64,000 bases of DNA from Entoloma clypeatum (lineage: Eukaryota > Basidiomycota > Agaricomycetes > Agaricales > Entolomataceae): the NCBI GenBank assembly GCA_963565915.1, contig OY751486.1, positions 2,666,001 to 2,730,000 of the forward strand, written 5' to 3'. A program made the translations under genes and the position numbers. Below the pieces are notes generated by a model. It had not been told where the DNA came from, searched no databases, and saw only the letters and a program-made list of their open reading frames with translations. Below, one piece after another: positions 43,329-55,394 of this stretch (within the stretch, counting starts at the first letter, position 1; every line of letters begins with the position of its first letter).

Positions 43329-43616
43329 GAAGGAAGCTCAACTAACCTGGTTAAGAGTAACTAAAGGAATTCTAGAAGCTGTACTAGCTTGTTAGTTAAC
43401 TCAAAGAACTGGGGTGTTCAAGAAGTTAGGATTCAGCGTACTAAATACATGGGTATTTATACTAATCCAATATGCGCACGGACCATTGTACAAACAATAC
43501 ATAAACAAGTCATGCGTCCGTGGTTATACCATAAACTCACATATATGGTAATAGTGACTTATAGTCACTTTCCGTGACAAGCACATAGTGCGACATATCT
43601 GGCAATATGTTCAACA
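43268..43616 (-). repeat. copia-2 5' LTR and adjoining primer site
   Basis: It is 349 bp and carries a TATA box (AGTATAAATACCC on the minus strand, 43463-43451). The primer site GGTTATGGGCCC (43267-43256) follows with no gap and is identical to that of copia-1. The promoter, the ATG of the extra ORF (43328) and the primer site therefore all lie within about 210 bases. Confidence 0.95.
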
Positions 43617-43621
43617 CTGGG

Positions 43622-44620
43622 CACCTGTGTATGGCTATTCTCTAGTGTGAGTAGGTCTCAACACATCAATAGTAAATGGTGTGATGTATAGATAGGTGTT
43701 AGAAAGTATCAGACAACTTGCACATCAAAAATATCTATGTATTCATCATCTGGCATTATTATTGTATGGTCAATAAATCTATAGATGGTTGTATAGGGTG
43801 TATCAGATGTACATCTACTTGATACAAAAAGTTCCAAGAGAATCCATGCCATGTGGAAGACTGGAGATAAGACTTTGTCCAAAATATGTCTCAGAATCCC
43901 ACGTGCATAATAATGACAGTGTTGGGAACGAAATCATGTTTTCTACATTTCCCACTTGATGGGCCACAAACATGCTTGTTAACTAATGGATAGATGCCTA
44001 TGAACTCATGAAAAGTATATATAGAGCTGGATACTCAAGCTATGTATGATAGAGAATCTGTATTCTGAAATGAGAGATCAAAACACAGGCAAAATCATGA
44101 TGCAACAGTGCATCATGGGTTACTCCAAACACCAAAACCAATGTTTTCCTCCTTTCCCCTTTCCACAACCACTTTAGTCTACATGTACTGTTTGTATACC
44201 ATTGAAACATTGTATGTAAACCTCCTCAGACCATTCAACTAAAGTTCAAGGACTTGATAAGGTGAATATGAGCAAAATAGGTCGAAAATTTGACCAAAAT
44301 CTTTTATTTCACCTTTGGATTCTCCACATTCAGGGGATCTCAGAACACCTTCATTTTTCAAATTTGGTTCATTCCTTAGGGAGATATGACACTTTTCCTC
44401 AAATCTGCACATTTGATTATTTCTATCATATCTGGACTTCTAAAAATTATACAAAGTGTGTCACAAGGTGAATACATATGCAGTCATGAGTCCTATTGCT
44501 TCAAACTATTATTAAATCATGAGGAAGGCACCGTGCATGCCTGCGCAATGTCTTTGGTGCATTGTTTACTATTATTTGGTTCAGACCATGGGACCTCTAT
44601 AACTTGGAATCCGTGGTGAA
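43622..44620. repeat. Core of element R, shared with element S
   Basis: From about 44025 to 44620 this AT-rich block matches 60890-61530 in inverse orientation, at clearly lower than full identity. Landmarks in both are CAGGGGATC, TTCGACCTATTTTGC and a string close to AATAATCAAATGTGCA. I see no convincing coding frame. The part before 44025 is plain AT-rich sequence. The core is the only region in common between R and S besides the subterminal blocks. Confidence 0.6.
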
Positions 44621-45666
44621 ATTTGATAAAATAAATACATACTTGATGATACAACATGCTCCCCTACCTAACTGATATAGTAGAAAAGTTTACTTGTTCC
44701 TGTGTAGAGATAATGAGGAGGATGTGCAATATTTTTGGAGATATGTATTTGACATGTGTGATGCATGTGTGTCGCGCATCATGCAACATTGAACCCACAC
44801 ATCCACCCATTACTGACTGTGCAATGAGGAGCACACATGCTGAAAAGCTCAGAATATATACATGGATTTTTATTCAATCAGTCATGAGCAGCACAAACTG
44901 GTCATAAGCATCAAAAATGGTAAAAAACCATTACATCAACATGGATTAAAGGCTTGCTTTCACTGATGGCCTGTTGCCGGTCTGTTGCCGGTCTTTCGCC
45001 GGTGGATTATTTGCTGATCTGTCGTTAGCATTGTTCTTTGTATATGGAGTGTTGCCGACACTCAAGGCTTGCTTCTGCCGATGGGTCATCAATTCGCCGA
45101 TGGCCTGTCGCTGTCTTGCCGGTTTGTCGCCGTCTCGCCGGTTTGTCGCCGGTCTTTCACCAGTTTTTTGCCGTAGCATCTTTCGCCGGTGAATGATATG
45201 CCGATCTGTCGTTAGCATCATTCTTTTAATTTGCAGTGTTGCCGGCCCTCAAGACTTGGTTTCGCCGGTGGCCCATTCATTTGCCGATGGCCTGTCGCCG
45301 ATTTGTGGCCGGTCTTTTGACAGTTTTTTGCTGTGGTGTCTCTCGCTGGTGAATTATTCGCCGCTCTGTCGTTAGCATCAATCTTTTCATTTGCAGTGTT
45401 GCCGGCACTCAAGGCTTGCTTTCGCCAATGGGTCATCAATTCGCTGATGGCCTGTTGCCGTGTCGCCGGTTTGTCGCTGGTCCTTCGCCGGTTTTTTGCC
45501 ATGGTGTCATGTTGTCGCCAGCAACATTTTTTCTTCGCCGGTGACATTATTATTTCGCCGTTTGCTGTGGTAAATTCGCTGGTGTTGTAGCGAATTCGCT
45601 GCTTCCGTAATTTACCATACACTGTATGCCTTTGCTGGACCATAAATTACAATACAGTGTAGGTTG
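44621..45666 (-). repeat. Right arm of element R
   Basis: This is the inverse of the left arm: a subterminal block (to about 44740), about 200 bases of spacer, then CGCCG-rich units (TTCGCCGG, GTCGTTAGCAT, CTCAAGGCTTGCTTTCGCC) and the outer inverted end at 45600-45666. It has more units than the left arm, so the arrays have changed length independently. Confidence 0.65.
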
Positions 45667-48581
45667 ACTACCTGTTCATCCTTGGTTTTACCGATAACCA
45701 CAATGTCATCCATGTAGATCACACAGATACATTGGTGAATCTGGTCCTGGAATAGACTAACCATCATCCGAAAGCCCATTCCCGGGGAGTTGCAAAGACC
45801 GAAAAACATGACCAATGGTTCAAACAATCCTTGACTGGTGAGGAAGGCAGCTTTCCATTCATTGCCCTCCTTAATCTGGACGTTGTTGTAGCCCCACATG
45901 ATGTCCATCTTATTGAAGTAGACTGCATCTTTCAGTACGTCCAAGAGATCGGATATTCGTGGGAGTGGAAACTTGTCTTTGACCATGAATTTATTGACCA
46001 TGTGGTAGTCTTGTACCAATCATTTGGAACCATCCTTCTTGTTGATGAAGAAGCAAAGGGAGGCATAAGGGGATTTGGATGGGCGGATCTTTCCAGTTGC
46101 TAGACCCTCATCGATGAATGTGTCCAATTCCTCTTGTTCCTTTTGTGTCATGGGATATGTATCTCCCCCTAGTTCCTTTGGTGCGTCCGGTGTAAGTTTG
46201 ATACCATGGTCCCACTCCCTCTCCTTTGGGATCTTATCAAAGTTCTCCTTCTCAAAGAGATGAGCAAATTGATCAACATATGAGGGTCATTTGGTTGTGG
46301 GAGGTGGTGTGGGAGTGACGGCTTCCAAGATAGGGTCTCCAGGCTTCCATTTCTGATCCGACTTTTTGGGTGCATCTTTGTCATGCACCTCAACCATGCG
46401 AACCCGGTGTTTGCAACCATTAAGGTTAACCCTGAAATCTGAGTGTTTGGTTTGACATGTTGTGTGGGGTTGTGGTATACCAACCAGTCATGTCCCAACA
46501 GCATGTCCGTTCTCCCAATGTCCAGTACCATTGCTTCCATGGTTTCCTGATGTGCTCCCAAATCCAGCTTGACTTTGGCAAGTTGGCTTTGGCTCGCTTT
46601 CTGTTGTTGATTTGGTTATCCATCCGCATTTAGAATTGCTATGGGCGGTATTCCTTGTGTGGGGAGGTTTTGTTCGCATACTATTCTGGGATGGATGCAT
46701 GTGCACTCACATCCACTGTCGACCTCAGGTTGGATGACCTTTGGTCCTCATCATGTCCTGAGCTGAGCTAACAGCCTGATTTCTCGTCTTTTCAGAGGTT
46801 TATCTCCCTTCACAATCTTAGTTGACGCAGCGGCTCGCTTGGCAGGGATGACATAGGTTCTATTTTCTGCAGTCATACAAGGCAAGCAAGTCCGTTTAAT
46901 AGATAAGGGTTGTGACTTAGCGTCGTTTAATCGGACCCTTCGGGAAAATCCTTCTCGTCGGCTCCTAAGATGTGGTTTCATCATTCTTGGCATCTTCCTC
47001 AGACACCTTCCTAACCCTTCCGGAGTTCTTCTTCGGCTTGCGGCAGTTGGCGCAATATGGCCTTCTTGGTCGCAGTTGAAACACTTGTGACCATCTTTCT
47101 TCTTTGGAGCACTGCAGTCCTTGGCAAGGTGACCGAAGCATTGACAGTTGTAGCAACGGGCTACTCCTGCTTTGTCGATCTCCATGGCCTTGCCCTGACC
47201 ACCATAAGTGGTACCTGATCCGGTACGTGTGTCGCCGCCACCTCAGATGACCAGTGCATGTCCCTCCATCTGTCATCCCTTGTTTTGGATCTCCTTTGCA
47301 TACTCGGAGTACATTTTGCCATCACTAGCCACTTGTTCAGAGATTCTGTGGTTGACGTTCTTTTCTAGGATGTATTTCCCAGTTTCTTTGCCAAGGTTTG
47401 ACAGCTTCAAGAGCTCTTCGAATTTGTCCAAGAATTCGTCGACGGTGCATTTCTCTTGTCTCAGGACTTCGAGTCTTGCTTTGGCAGCAACTGACTTGTT
47501 GGCGATAGAGAATTGTGTGGCGATATCATCGGAGAAACCTAGCCAGGTGATGTTCTCATTGTCAACAGCAAGAGTGTCCAATTTGTTACTGGCCCAGTGC
47601 CTGCCAGACCCTTCCATCATGTGGGATAGCACCACAAGAATCTTCTGATCATCTGTTAGGCTCCTTTGGAACCTGATGTATAGTTTGGTGGCTTTCCACC
47701 ACTCATCGAACATGTGTCTGTCCTTGAACATCCCAGGATCCTTGATGATCTTGGATGTATCCATTGTTTGTACTGCCAGAGCTTCTGCCATGTCTAGAGT
47801 CTGCGGAGGAGAAGAGGGGTCGGGTTGTTGGGATGAAGATGGGGTTTGGGATACAGGTAAGGATTGAAAATGAGTCCCTGTTCTAGGCATCTGTTCAATA
47901 TCTGACTGCGCGGAGTCAAAAGTAAATTCGTCAGGGGACTCGTCGGCGGAATCGGTGGCAAAATGTTCAGAGTATTTCCTCTGTAAATCTCTAAGGAATC
48001 TCTGTTCCTGCACGTCTGTTGGTCGCGAGAAGGGGTCAAGTCTCTCGTTTCGTGCCCAATGGTTGTACTTGGTCTGTTGTTCTTCGATGGTGAAGTGGGC
48101 ATAGATCTGCTGCTTCAAGTAAGACGTGATGATGTGGCTCTGGGACGTCTCAATGTGAGCGTCCTAATCAATCTTTTGATAACAGTTGTCTGGACACCGA
48201 TAAACTCTCTGATCTCTGTGATCCGACCTGTCTGAGGTCCTTCTTGAACGCAAAAGCTTTCGAGTTCGTTCTGTCGGGCATTGTAACGCGCGATCTGGTG
48301 TTGCCGAGCAAGATGGATGCTCTCTGCTATCTCGCCGTGGGGGCGATGCTCATCGTTGTCTAGTTCCTCGTCAAGCACCTGCTGTAGGATGTGATGATCT
48401 CCGATTCGATGTACTGCTGGATAAGCATAAAATCGATACTGTCTCGAGGACTTAGCTCCTCTTGTCGGGCTTCTGGCGTGCTGAATGGGTTACTGGTGAA
48501 GTCTTCAAAGAAGCGCGACGTCTTGACTCGTCTGGTAGTTGCTCTCTTTGCTCTGGGCGAACCTAACGAGATTTAGCAACT
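45667..48581 (-). pseudogene. gypsy-7 gag, protease and RT
   Basis: Reading leftwards, gag begins near 48570 with RATTRRVKTSRFFEDFTSNPF and continues in shifting frames through capsid (47273-48118). Two CCHC knuckles follow (CYNCQCFGHLAKDC and a decayed CFNCDQEGHIAPT, near 47100-47160), then a protease remnant (DIGRTDMLLGHDW) and RT (DKFPLPRISDLLD, MDIMWGYNNVQI, catalytic VIYMDDIVVIG). TGAs at 47273-47275, 47244-47246 and 46020-46022 all fit lost CGA arginines, and several frameshifts are present. The RT breaks at element R and continues at 36475. Confidence 0.8.
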
Positions 48582-48870
48582 TGTTATGCTTAACAAACCG
48601 TTCCAAGGTTTGGGCAGACTATGCAGGAAGTGGAAAGGCGAAGAGCAATGTGATTGCTAAATCTAAGGAATCTACACTAGTACAAAGGGTTTATATAGGT
48701 ACTGACTATAGGCAGTAGCGGATGAGTCAATACTGCAGAAGGCAGTGCGCATGAGTAAGGCAACTGTGGAAGGCTATGTACAATGAGTCATACATACTGC
48801 GGAGCTGAGTAAAGCTACTGTGGAACGAGTCAGAGTGGCAGCAAAGGGAATGGAAATAGATGTTGTGACA
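48582..48870 (-). repeat. gypsy-7 5' LTR with self-priming site
   Basis: The minus strand starts TGTCACAACATC and ends GCATAACA. A TATATAA box (48697-48691) precedes GATTTAGCAA (48663-48654) by about 34 bases. Two bases after the LTR, TTGCTAAATC (48579-48570) is its exact complement. As in gypsy-1 this fits Tf1-like self-priming and at the same time supports the LTR edges. No second LTR copy is in the window to confirm them. Confidence 0.6.
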
Positions 48871-48963
48871 TAATGTATTCATAAGAGGGGGCCGAGTCGG
48901 GCCGATAAGTAAAAGTGATGACAATGTCGTCCGCATACCATAGAACCCGTAACAAAGTGTCTG

Positions 48964-49479
48964 CATTTGCGGAGCTGAAGCGGAGGATCACATCCACTCC
49001 AATCCTGGTCTTAGCTGATCATGGAATGGAGTGGCGGATAGAAGCGGATAGCTCGGACTTTGCAACCAGAGCAGTACTGTCCCAATGGTAAGTGGCACCC
49101 TGTCGCATTCTATTCCAAAAGCCTTAGTCCGGTGGAACGCAACTACAAGATCCACAACAAGGAGATGCTGGCAGTGGTCTGCGCATTGGAGGAATGGAGG
49201 CATTTCCTCGAAGGAGTGGAGAAGACAGTGGAGATTTGGATGGACCACAAAAATCTTGATTATTGATTTCAAAATGCACCATTGACCTGGCAAGTCAATG
49301 GGCAAGTCCGGCGCCCTGTTCCGATGAGCGGACCACGGAGACGGATCGCGGGACGACGAGGACATTATCCTTCTGCAACCAGAACTGTTTGCAGTGCGAG
49401 CAATGTGTGGGGTAACTGTTCAAGGGAAAGAACATGACGTCCTCCACCAAGTCCGACAGGGAATCCGAGAGGGGTTAGA
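48964..49479 (+). pseudogene. RNase H fragment of the gypsy-1 family
   Basis: The plus strand encodes [33 protein letters not shown] and [20 protein letters not shown], nearly the same as gypsy-1 RNase H. It is broken by frameshifts and ends at about 49479 in the region between RNase H and integrase. Both edges are abrupt joins without LTRs. Confidence 0.75.
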
Positions 49480-51704
49480 TAAAACCAAGATATTCTACAG
49501 TTTCAGCACAAAAGTGGCACTTGTCAGCGCGGGCATAAAGACGGTGTTGTCAGAGTCATTGGAGGACTTCTCGGACATGTTTTTTGTGTTCCTCGGGGTT
49601 GTTGGAGTAGATCAGGATATTGTCAAGATAAATGGTAAGGCAGTTGTCCAGAAGGTTGGAGAAGATGTCATTCATAAAATGCTGGAAAGCTGCAGGTGTG
49701 TTAGACAATCTGAATGGCATGACTAACCATTCAAATGATCCATAGCAGGTGCAGAATGCAGTCTTCCATTCATCACCTTCAGTGATGCAGTGAAACGAAG
49801 GAAGTGAGTCTGGGGATGAGTGCGAGTGATATCTCTATCACACACACAAACACCAAACACAACAACAAAGACTGAACAAGTCTCGTGATGCGTACTTCTC
49901 AATAGATATAGTTCGGGGTGATGAGTGGGATCACTCAGGATGCGACTCTTCCAAACAACAATTGAATAACTCATTTAGGGATGGCTCGATAAGTCTCAAA
50001 CAAGATTTAGAGATAGTTCTCAATAGATAATGAACTGAGGTTTGTGATTTCCGAACCAACAAGACTTCGCGAACACGATCTCGACCGAATACAAACACGA
50101 CAATGACCAATACGACCAATAGATAACACAATTTGATGATTGACAAGTTCTTGAACACACCAAAACACAATCGCGACTGACTTCCGATGCAAACCAAACG
50201 ATCTTGAGGCTTCAATGATACTTGAACGATGACAGATGCACAAGACAAATGCTATCAATTCTGGGGCACAATCTAACCTAACCTATCTACGATGAAACTA
50301 TGAGACTTTATACATGAGCTGCAATAAATATAGAAAAGGGATGCATGTGGTCTCGCTAAGGGGTATCCAGTCAAGTAAGCCTTCGATAGAGACGTCGCAA
50401 TGTGTCCATGTGGTTGACAATGTGACAGGTACGTTCTTTTCTCCATATTCTACCTCTATCATGCTTGTGAGGACACTATTCCACTATCTCAGTCTATTGA
50501 TACACCTCGTGATGATGTCAATGAGTTACTGCGAGGTATCAGATGCTTGTATTAAGGGTCATCTCGGTAAGCAACTGATCAACAACCGATCCATATCAAT
50601 ATGTCTGCCATGTAATGCACATTGATCGTGGTGTATCAAACCCGATCTCGGTCTGTTCGATCCGATGTCATTGGCTATTCCCCATATGGACCATTTGGAC
50701 GCGAAGCGAGGCGCACATTTGCCAAGCCTCTCGTGAGAATGTCTCCAGTCAAGCCCTCGATGTATAGTAGACAGTGCTAGTGTCAGCAATAAATCCAATA
50801 TAACCAATCTCCTTGTTTTGTGCTTCGTTTCGAGCAGTTCTTGATAGTCTTATCTATCTCGCGAGGCGATCCCATGGCTCTCAAGTATCATAGCTAAGCC
50901 CATAGTGGTGACCAGTGCTATGTCCTACATTGCCATGGTCTCTAAATGCTTTAAAATCTCTCTCTAACGTCGCCACTAAGTCCTCAGAATCGGAGCTCAT
51001 CTAGGACTCTCTATATCCCTTAGAGATAGTGTGAAATGATGCAAAATGCGAAGATTTAGGCCTAGACGCATCACGGCCCTATCAGCAGACTAGGTGGTAT
51101 GCATGTCAGAGGTCTATGGTGGTATAAACACATGCTTTGCCGGCAGTGGCTAAGAGGTTGGAGATAAGTGAAAGTGGGTATTGGTCCTTCATGATTTTGT
51201 TCAAGTCTCGGTAGTCGATGCAGAGTCGGAGCGAACCATCTTTCTTTCGGACAAAGAGGATTGGAGCACCGTGAGGTGAACTAGAAGGTTTTATAAAACT
51301 GATATTGAGGTGCTTGTTGATGAAGTCTCGGAGGGATCCAAGGTTGGATTGTGAGAGTGAGTACATCAGACCAATCAGAGGGGAAGTACCTTCCTCCAAG
51401 TTGATCTTCAGATCATAAGGTCGGTGGGGTGCAAGGGTGTCAGCTTTTTTCTTGCTGAATACATCAGCAAAATTGTGGTATTTCTCGGGTATGCCAGAGA
51501 GGTCGGGGGCATTGTCGGAGATGGACGCGGAATTGGTGGAGATGTCAGAGAGGTGAATGTGGAAAGTGTATGCCCCAGGAGCTTCACAAGCATGGAAAAT
51601 GACCTCTTCAGCTCGTGACGAAGCCAATAGCTCCAAATAGATCAATAGATTTTTGTGAAAATGCTGATGTAGAGATGTAGGGATGGGGACAGAATATGTA
51701 AATT
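49480..51704 (-). pseudogene. gypsy-2-like RT split by a solo LTR
   Basis: The N-terminal RT part (51704-51085) reads [37 protein letters not shown] and YTTIDL. A TGA at 51106-51108 follows, where CGA would give the conserved RHAYHLV. After the solo LTR it resumes in frame at 49790 with [12 protein letters not shown] and [13 protein letters not shown]. The catalytic box reads YLDNILIYS instead of YLDDILIYS, a change explained by CG to CA on this strand. It ends abruptly at about 49480. Confidence 0.8.
49791..51084 (-). repeat. Solo LTR-L inserted in an RT gene
   Basis: This 1294-bp LTR starts TGATAGGGCC and ends CGTTTCA on the minus strand. It is flanked by GCAG on both sides (49787-49790 and 51085-51088). 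Removing it with one GCAG gives an in-frame [14 protein letters not shown]. It therefore inserted there and later lost its interior by LTR-LTR recombination. Confidence 0.9.
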
Positions 51705-54610
51705 GGAATGAACCTCCAGATGGTTCTGTGGTGGGGAGAGACTTTCTATGGTGTATTAGAACAAATATACTGGTAAGCTTCACTTTCAGCTGTGTCTACA
51801 GCTTTGCTGGCACTGCACACATGCCCTAGATAACCATTGAGATGGTGACTCATTGACCAGCAAAAGAACATTGTCGCCACAGCCAGTTTTTTGCTGTGGT
51901 GTCTTTCGCCAGTGAATTATTTGCTGATCTGTCATTAGCATTGTGTTCTATTATTTGGTTCAGACCATAGGACCTCTATAACTTTGAATCTGTGGCTAAT
52001 TTTCTTAAAATAAATACATACTTGATGATACAACATGCTCCCCTACTCATCTGATACAGTAGCAAACATTACTTGTTCCTGTGTAGATATCATGAGGAGA
52101 TGTGCAATATCTTTCGACATTTGTTTACATGTATTTGACATGTTTGATGGGTGTGTGTTGCACATCATCCAACATTCACCAGTTTTTCGCCGGTTTTTTG
52201 CCATGGTGTCTTTCACTGGTGAATTATTCGCCGATCTGTCGTTAGCATTGTTCTTGTATATGGAGTGTGGCCAACACTCAAGGCTTGCTGTCGCCGGTGA
52301 GTCACCACTTTGCTGATGGCCTGTTGCTGTGTTGCAGGTCTTTCGCCGGTGAATTATTCGCCGATCTGTCGTTAGCATTGTTCTTTGTATATGGAGTGTG
52401 GCCGACACTCAAGGCTTGCTTTTGCCGATGGGTCATCAATTCGCCGATGGCCTGTCGCCATGTCGCCGGTTTGTCGCTGGTCCTTCGCTGGTTTTTCGCC
52501 ATGGTGTCTTTTGCTGGTGAATTATTCGCTGATCCGTTGGATGTTGTCGCCGGTGACATTTTTTCTTCGCCGGCGATATTATTATTTCGCCGTTCGCCGT
52601 GGTAAATTTGCTGGTGCTGTAGCGAATTCGCTGCTTCCTTAATTTACCATACACTGTATGTCTTCGCTGGACCGTAAATTACAATACAATGTAGGTTGAG
52701 TATGTGGGATGAACTCATGCAAAGCACCGAAGAAATTCTACAGATCCTATCGGATAATGATTTGTTCCTAAAGGAGAAGAAGTGTTTCTGGGAAGTAACG
52801 AAATGTCCTATATTGGGATATGTTGTTGGTGAGGGACATGTCAAAATGGAAACTGAGAAGGTGGATACAATCTGAAACTGGCGAGCACCCACATCAAAAA
52901 AGGAAGTTCAGAGCTAACTTCTATCAATGTTTTATTGAAGGGTACTCAAACATTGCAAAACCTCTCACCACGCTGAAATGAAGGAAGTGAGTCTGGGGAT
53001 GAGTGTGAGCGATATCTCTATCACACACACAAACACCAAACACGACAACGAAGACCGAACAAGTCTTGCGATGCATACTTCTCAATCAATATAGTTTGGG
53101 GTGATGAGTGGGATCACTCAGGATGTGACTCTTCCAAACAACAATTGAATAACTCATTTAGCAATGGCTCAATAAGTCTCAAACAAGATTTAGAGATAGT
53201 TCTCAATAGATAATGAACTGACGAGAACTATAACTAAATTCCTTGAGAGGAACTGTATCGAGCCAATACTGAGTAAATTTGTTATTTTAGAACCACCCCT
53301 CGCGATGGGCTCCAGATGAAATGAAGGAAGTGAGTCTGGGGATGAGCGTGAGCGATATCTCTATCACACACACAAACACCAAACACGACAACGAAGACCA
53401 AACAAGTCTCGCGATGCGTACTTCTCAATCAATATAGTTTGGGGTGATGAGTGGGATCACTCAGGATGTGACTCTTCCAAACAACAATTGAATAACTCGT
53501 TTAGCAATGGCTCAATAAGTCTCAAACAAGATTTAGAGATAGTTCTCAATAGATAATGAACTGAGGTTTGTGATTTCCGAACCAACAAGACTTCGCGAAC
53601 ACGATCTCGACCGAATACAAACACGACAATGACCAATACGACCAATAGATAACACAATTTGATGATTGACAAGTTCTTGAACACACCAAAACACAATCGC
53701 GACTGACTTCCGATGCAAACCAAACGATCTTGAGGCTTCAATGATACTTGAACGATGACAGATGCACAAGACAAATGCTATCAATTCTGGGGCACAATCT
53801 AACCTAACCTATCTACGATGAAACTATGAGACTTTATACATGAGCTGCAATAAATATAGAAAAGGGATGCATGTGGTCTCGCTAAGGGGTATCCAGTCAA
53901 GTAAGCCTTCGATAGAGACGTCGCAATGTGTCCATGTGGTTGACAATGTGACAGGTACGTTCTTTTCTCCATATTCTACCTCTATCATGCTTGTGAGGAC
54001 ACTATTCCACTATCTCAGTCTATTGATACACCTCGTGATGATGTCAATGAGTTACTGCGAGGTATCAGATGCTTGTATTAAGGGTCATCTCGGTAAGCAA
54101 CTGATCAACAACCGATCCATATCAATATGTCTGCCATGTAATGCACATTGATCGTGGTGTATCAAACCCGATCTCGGTCTGTTCGATCCGATGTCATTGG
54201 CTATTCCCCATATGGACCATTTGGACGCGAAGCGAGGCGCACATTTGCCAAGCCTCTCGTGAGAATGTCTCCAGTCAAGCCCTCGATGTATAGTAGACAG
54301 TGCTAGTGTCAGCAATAAATCCAATATAACCAATCTCCTTGTTTTGTGCTTCGTTTCGAGCAGTTCTTGATAGTCTTATCTATCTCGCGAGGCGATCCCA
54401 TGGCTCTCAAGTATCATAGCTAAGCCCATAGTGGTGACCAGTGCTATGTCCTACATTGCCATGGTCTCTAAATGCTTTAAAATCTCTCTCTAACGTCGCC
54501 ACTAAGTCCTCAGAATCGGAGCTCATCTAGGACTCTCTATATCCCTTAGAGATAGTGTGAAATGATGCAAAATGCGAAGATTTAGGCCTAGACGCATCAC
54601 GGCCCTATCA
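51705..54610 (-). repeat. Inverted duplication of 34.6-37.47 kb
   Basis: The segment 51705-54561 is, as far as I can read, identical to 34613-37469 inverted, and the predicted peptides agree residue for residue. It includes a truncated element R (51705-52698), gypsy-7 RT (52699-52980), the partial LTR-L, the leader and a full LTR-L (53317-54610). The outer 50 bases (54562-54610) match the solo LTR at 51035-51084 better than they match 34564-34612, so the end is a mosaic. Confidence 0.8.
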
Positions 54611-55237
54611 GCAGACTAGGTGGTATGCATGTCAGAGGTCTATGGTGGTATAAACACATGCTTTGCCGGCAGTGGCTAAGAGGTTGGAGATAAGTGAAAG
54701 TGGGTATTGGTCCTTCATGATTTTGTTCAAGTCTCGGTAGTCGATGCAGAGTCGGAGCGAACCATCTTTCTTTCGGACAAAGAGGATTGGAGCACCGTGA
54801 GGTGAACTAGAAGGTTTTATAAAACTGATATTGAGGTGCTTGTTGATGAAGTCTCGGAGGGATCCAAGGTTGGATTGTGAGAGTGAGTACATCAGACCAA
54901 TCAGAGGGGAAGTACCTTCCTCCAAGTTGATCTTCAGATCATAAGGTCGGTGGGGTGCAAGGGTGTCAGCTTTTTTCTTGCTGAATACATCAGCAAAATT
55001 GTGGTATTTCTCGGGTATGCCAGAGAGGTCGGGGGCATTGTCGGAGATGGACGCGGAATTGGTGGAGATGTCAGAGAGGTGAATGTGGAAAGTGTATGCC
55101 CCAGGAGCTTCACAAGCATGGAAAATGACCTCTTCAGCTCGTGACGAAGCCAATAGCTCCAAATAGATCAATAGATTTTTGTGAAAATGCTGATGTAGAG
55201 ATGTAGGGATGGGGACAGAATATGTAAATTGGAATCA
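53526..55237 (-). repeat. Direct duplication of 50000-51711
   Basis: Every landmark between 50000 and 51711 recurs 3526 bases further on, with no difference that I can see. The unit comprises most of the LTR-L copy and the adjoining RT N-terminal part (RT at 55237-54611, again with the TGA, at 54632-54634). Identity stops on the right at the same base where the inverted duplication starts (after TTGGAAT). The duplication must be very recent, or it is an assembly artefact. Confidence 0.8.
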
Positions 55238-55394
55238 TGCATGTGGTGGTATAAATCATCGCTCCAATGTGCACTCCAACACAGAGGACAGTTGGAGGTC
55301 AGATATATCACAACAGTCGGAGGGTGAGGGTTCAGAGGAAGTCGGAGGGTGTTGGAGCAGGGTCAGACTAAGGAAATTGGATGTTGCCCTTACA
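55238..55394 (-). repeat. Partial LTR related to gypsy-1
   Basis: The segment ends TGTTGCCCTTACA and is followed by GGCACCCCCTTG, the complement of a polypurine tract. The rest is GTCGGAGGGT-type sequence resembling gypsy-1 U3. The outer part of the LTR is missing at the 55237 junction. Confidence 0.5.

Larger units (their letters stand above)
37598..43616 (-). mobile_element. copia-2: complete-length Ty1/copia element with an extra 5' ORF
   Basis: Two 349-bp LTRs are flanked by a perfect CTGGG duplication (37593-37597 and 43617-43621). From right to left come the 5' LTR, the half-tRNA primer site, an extra 278-residue ORF, gag, protease, integrase, a damaged RT/RNase H, a polypurine tract and the 3' LTR. 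The LTRs differ at only two bases, both CpG transitions, so the insertion is recent. One gag frameshift and an internal RT deletion make it defective. Confidence 0.95.
36476..45666. mobile_element. Element R: inverted-repeat DNA element carrying copia-2
   Basis: The ends CAACCTACAYTGTATTG are inverted and flanked by a 3-bp ACT duplication (36473-36475 and 45667-45669). Inverted similarity extends far inwards: a 60-base outer block, a long GC-rich arm packed with CGGCGA motifs (36540-37330 and 44945-45600), and a subterminal block near 37060-37235 and 44575-44740. Without copia-2 it is about 3.2 kb. I find no transposase, so it looks non-autonomous. A 3-bp duplication occurs in the PIF/Harbinger and CACTA groups, but I cannot place it. 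It interrupts the gypsy-7 RT. Confidence 0.65.
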
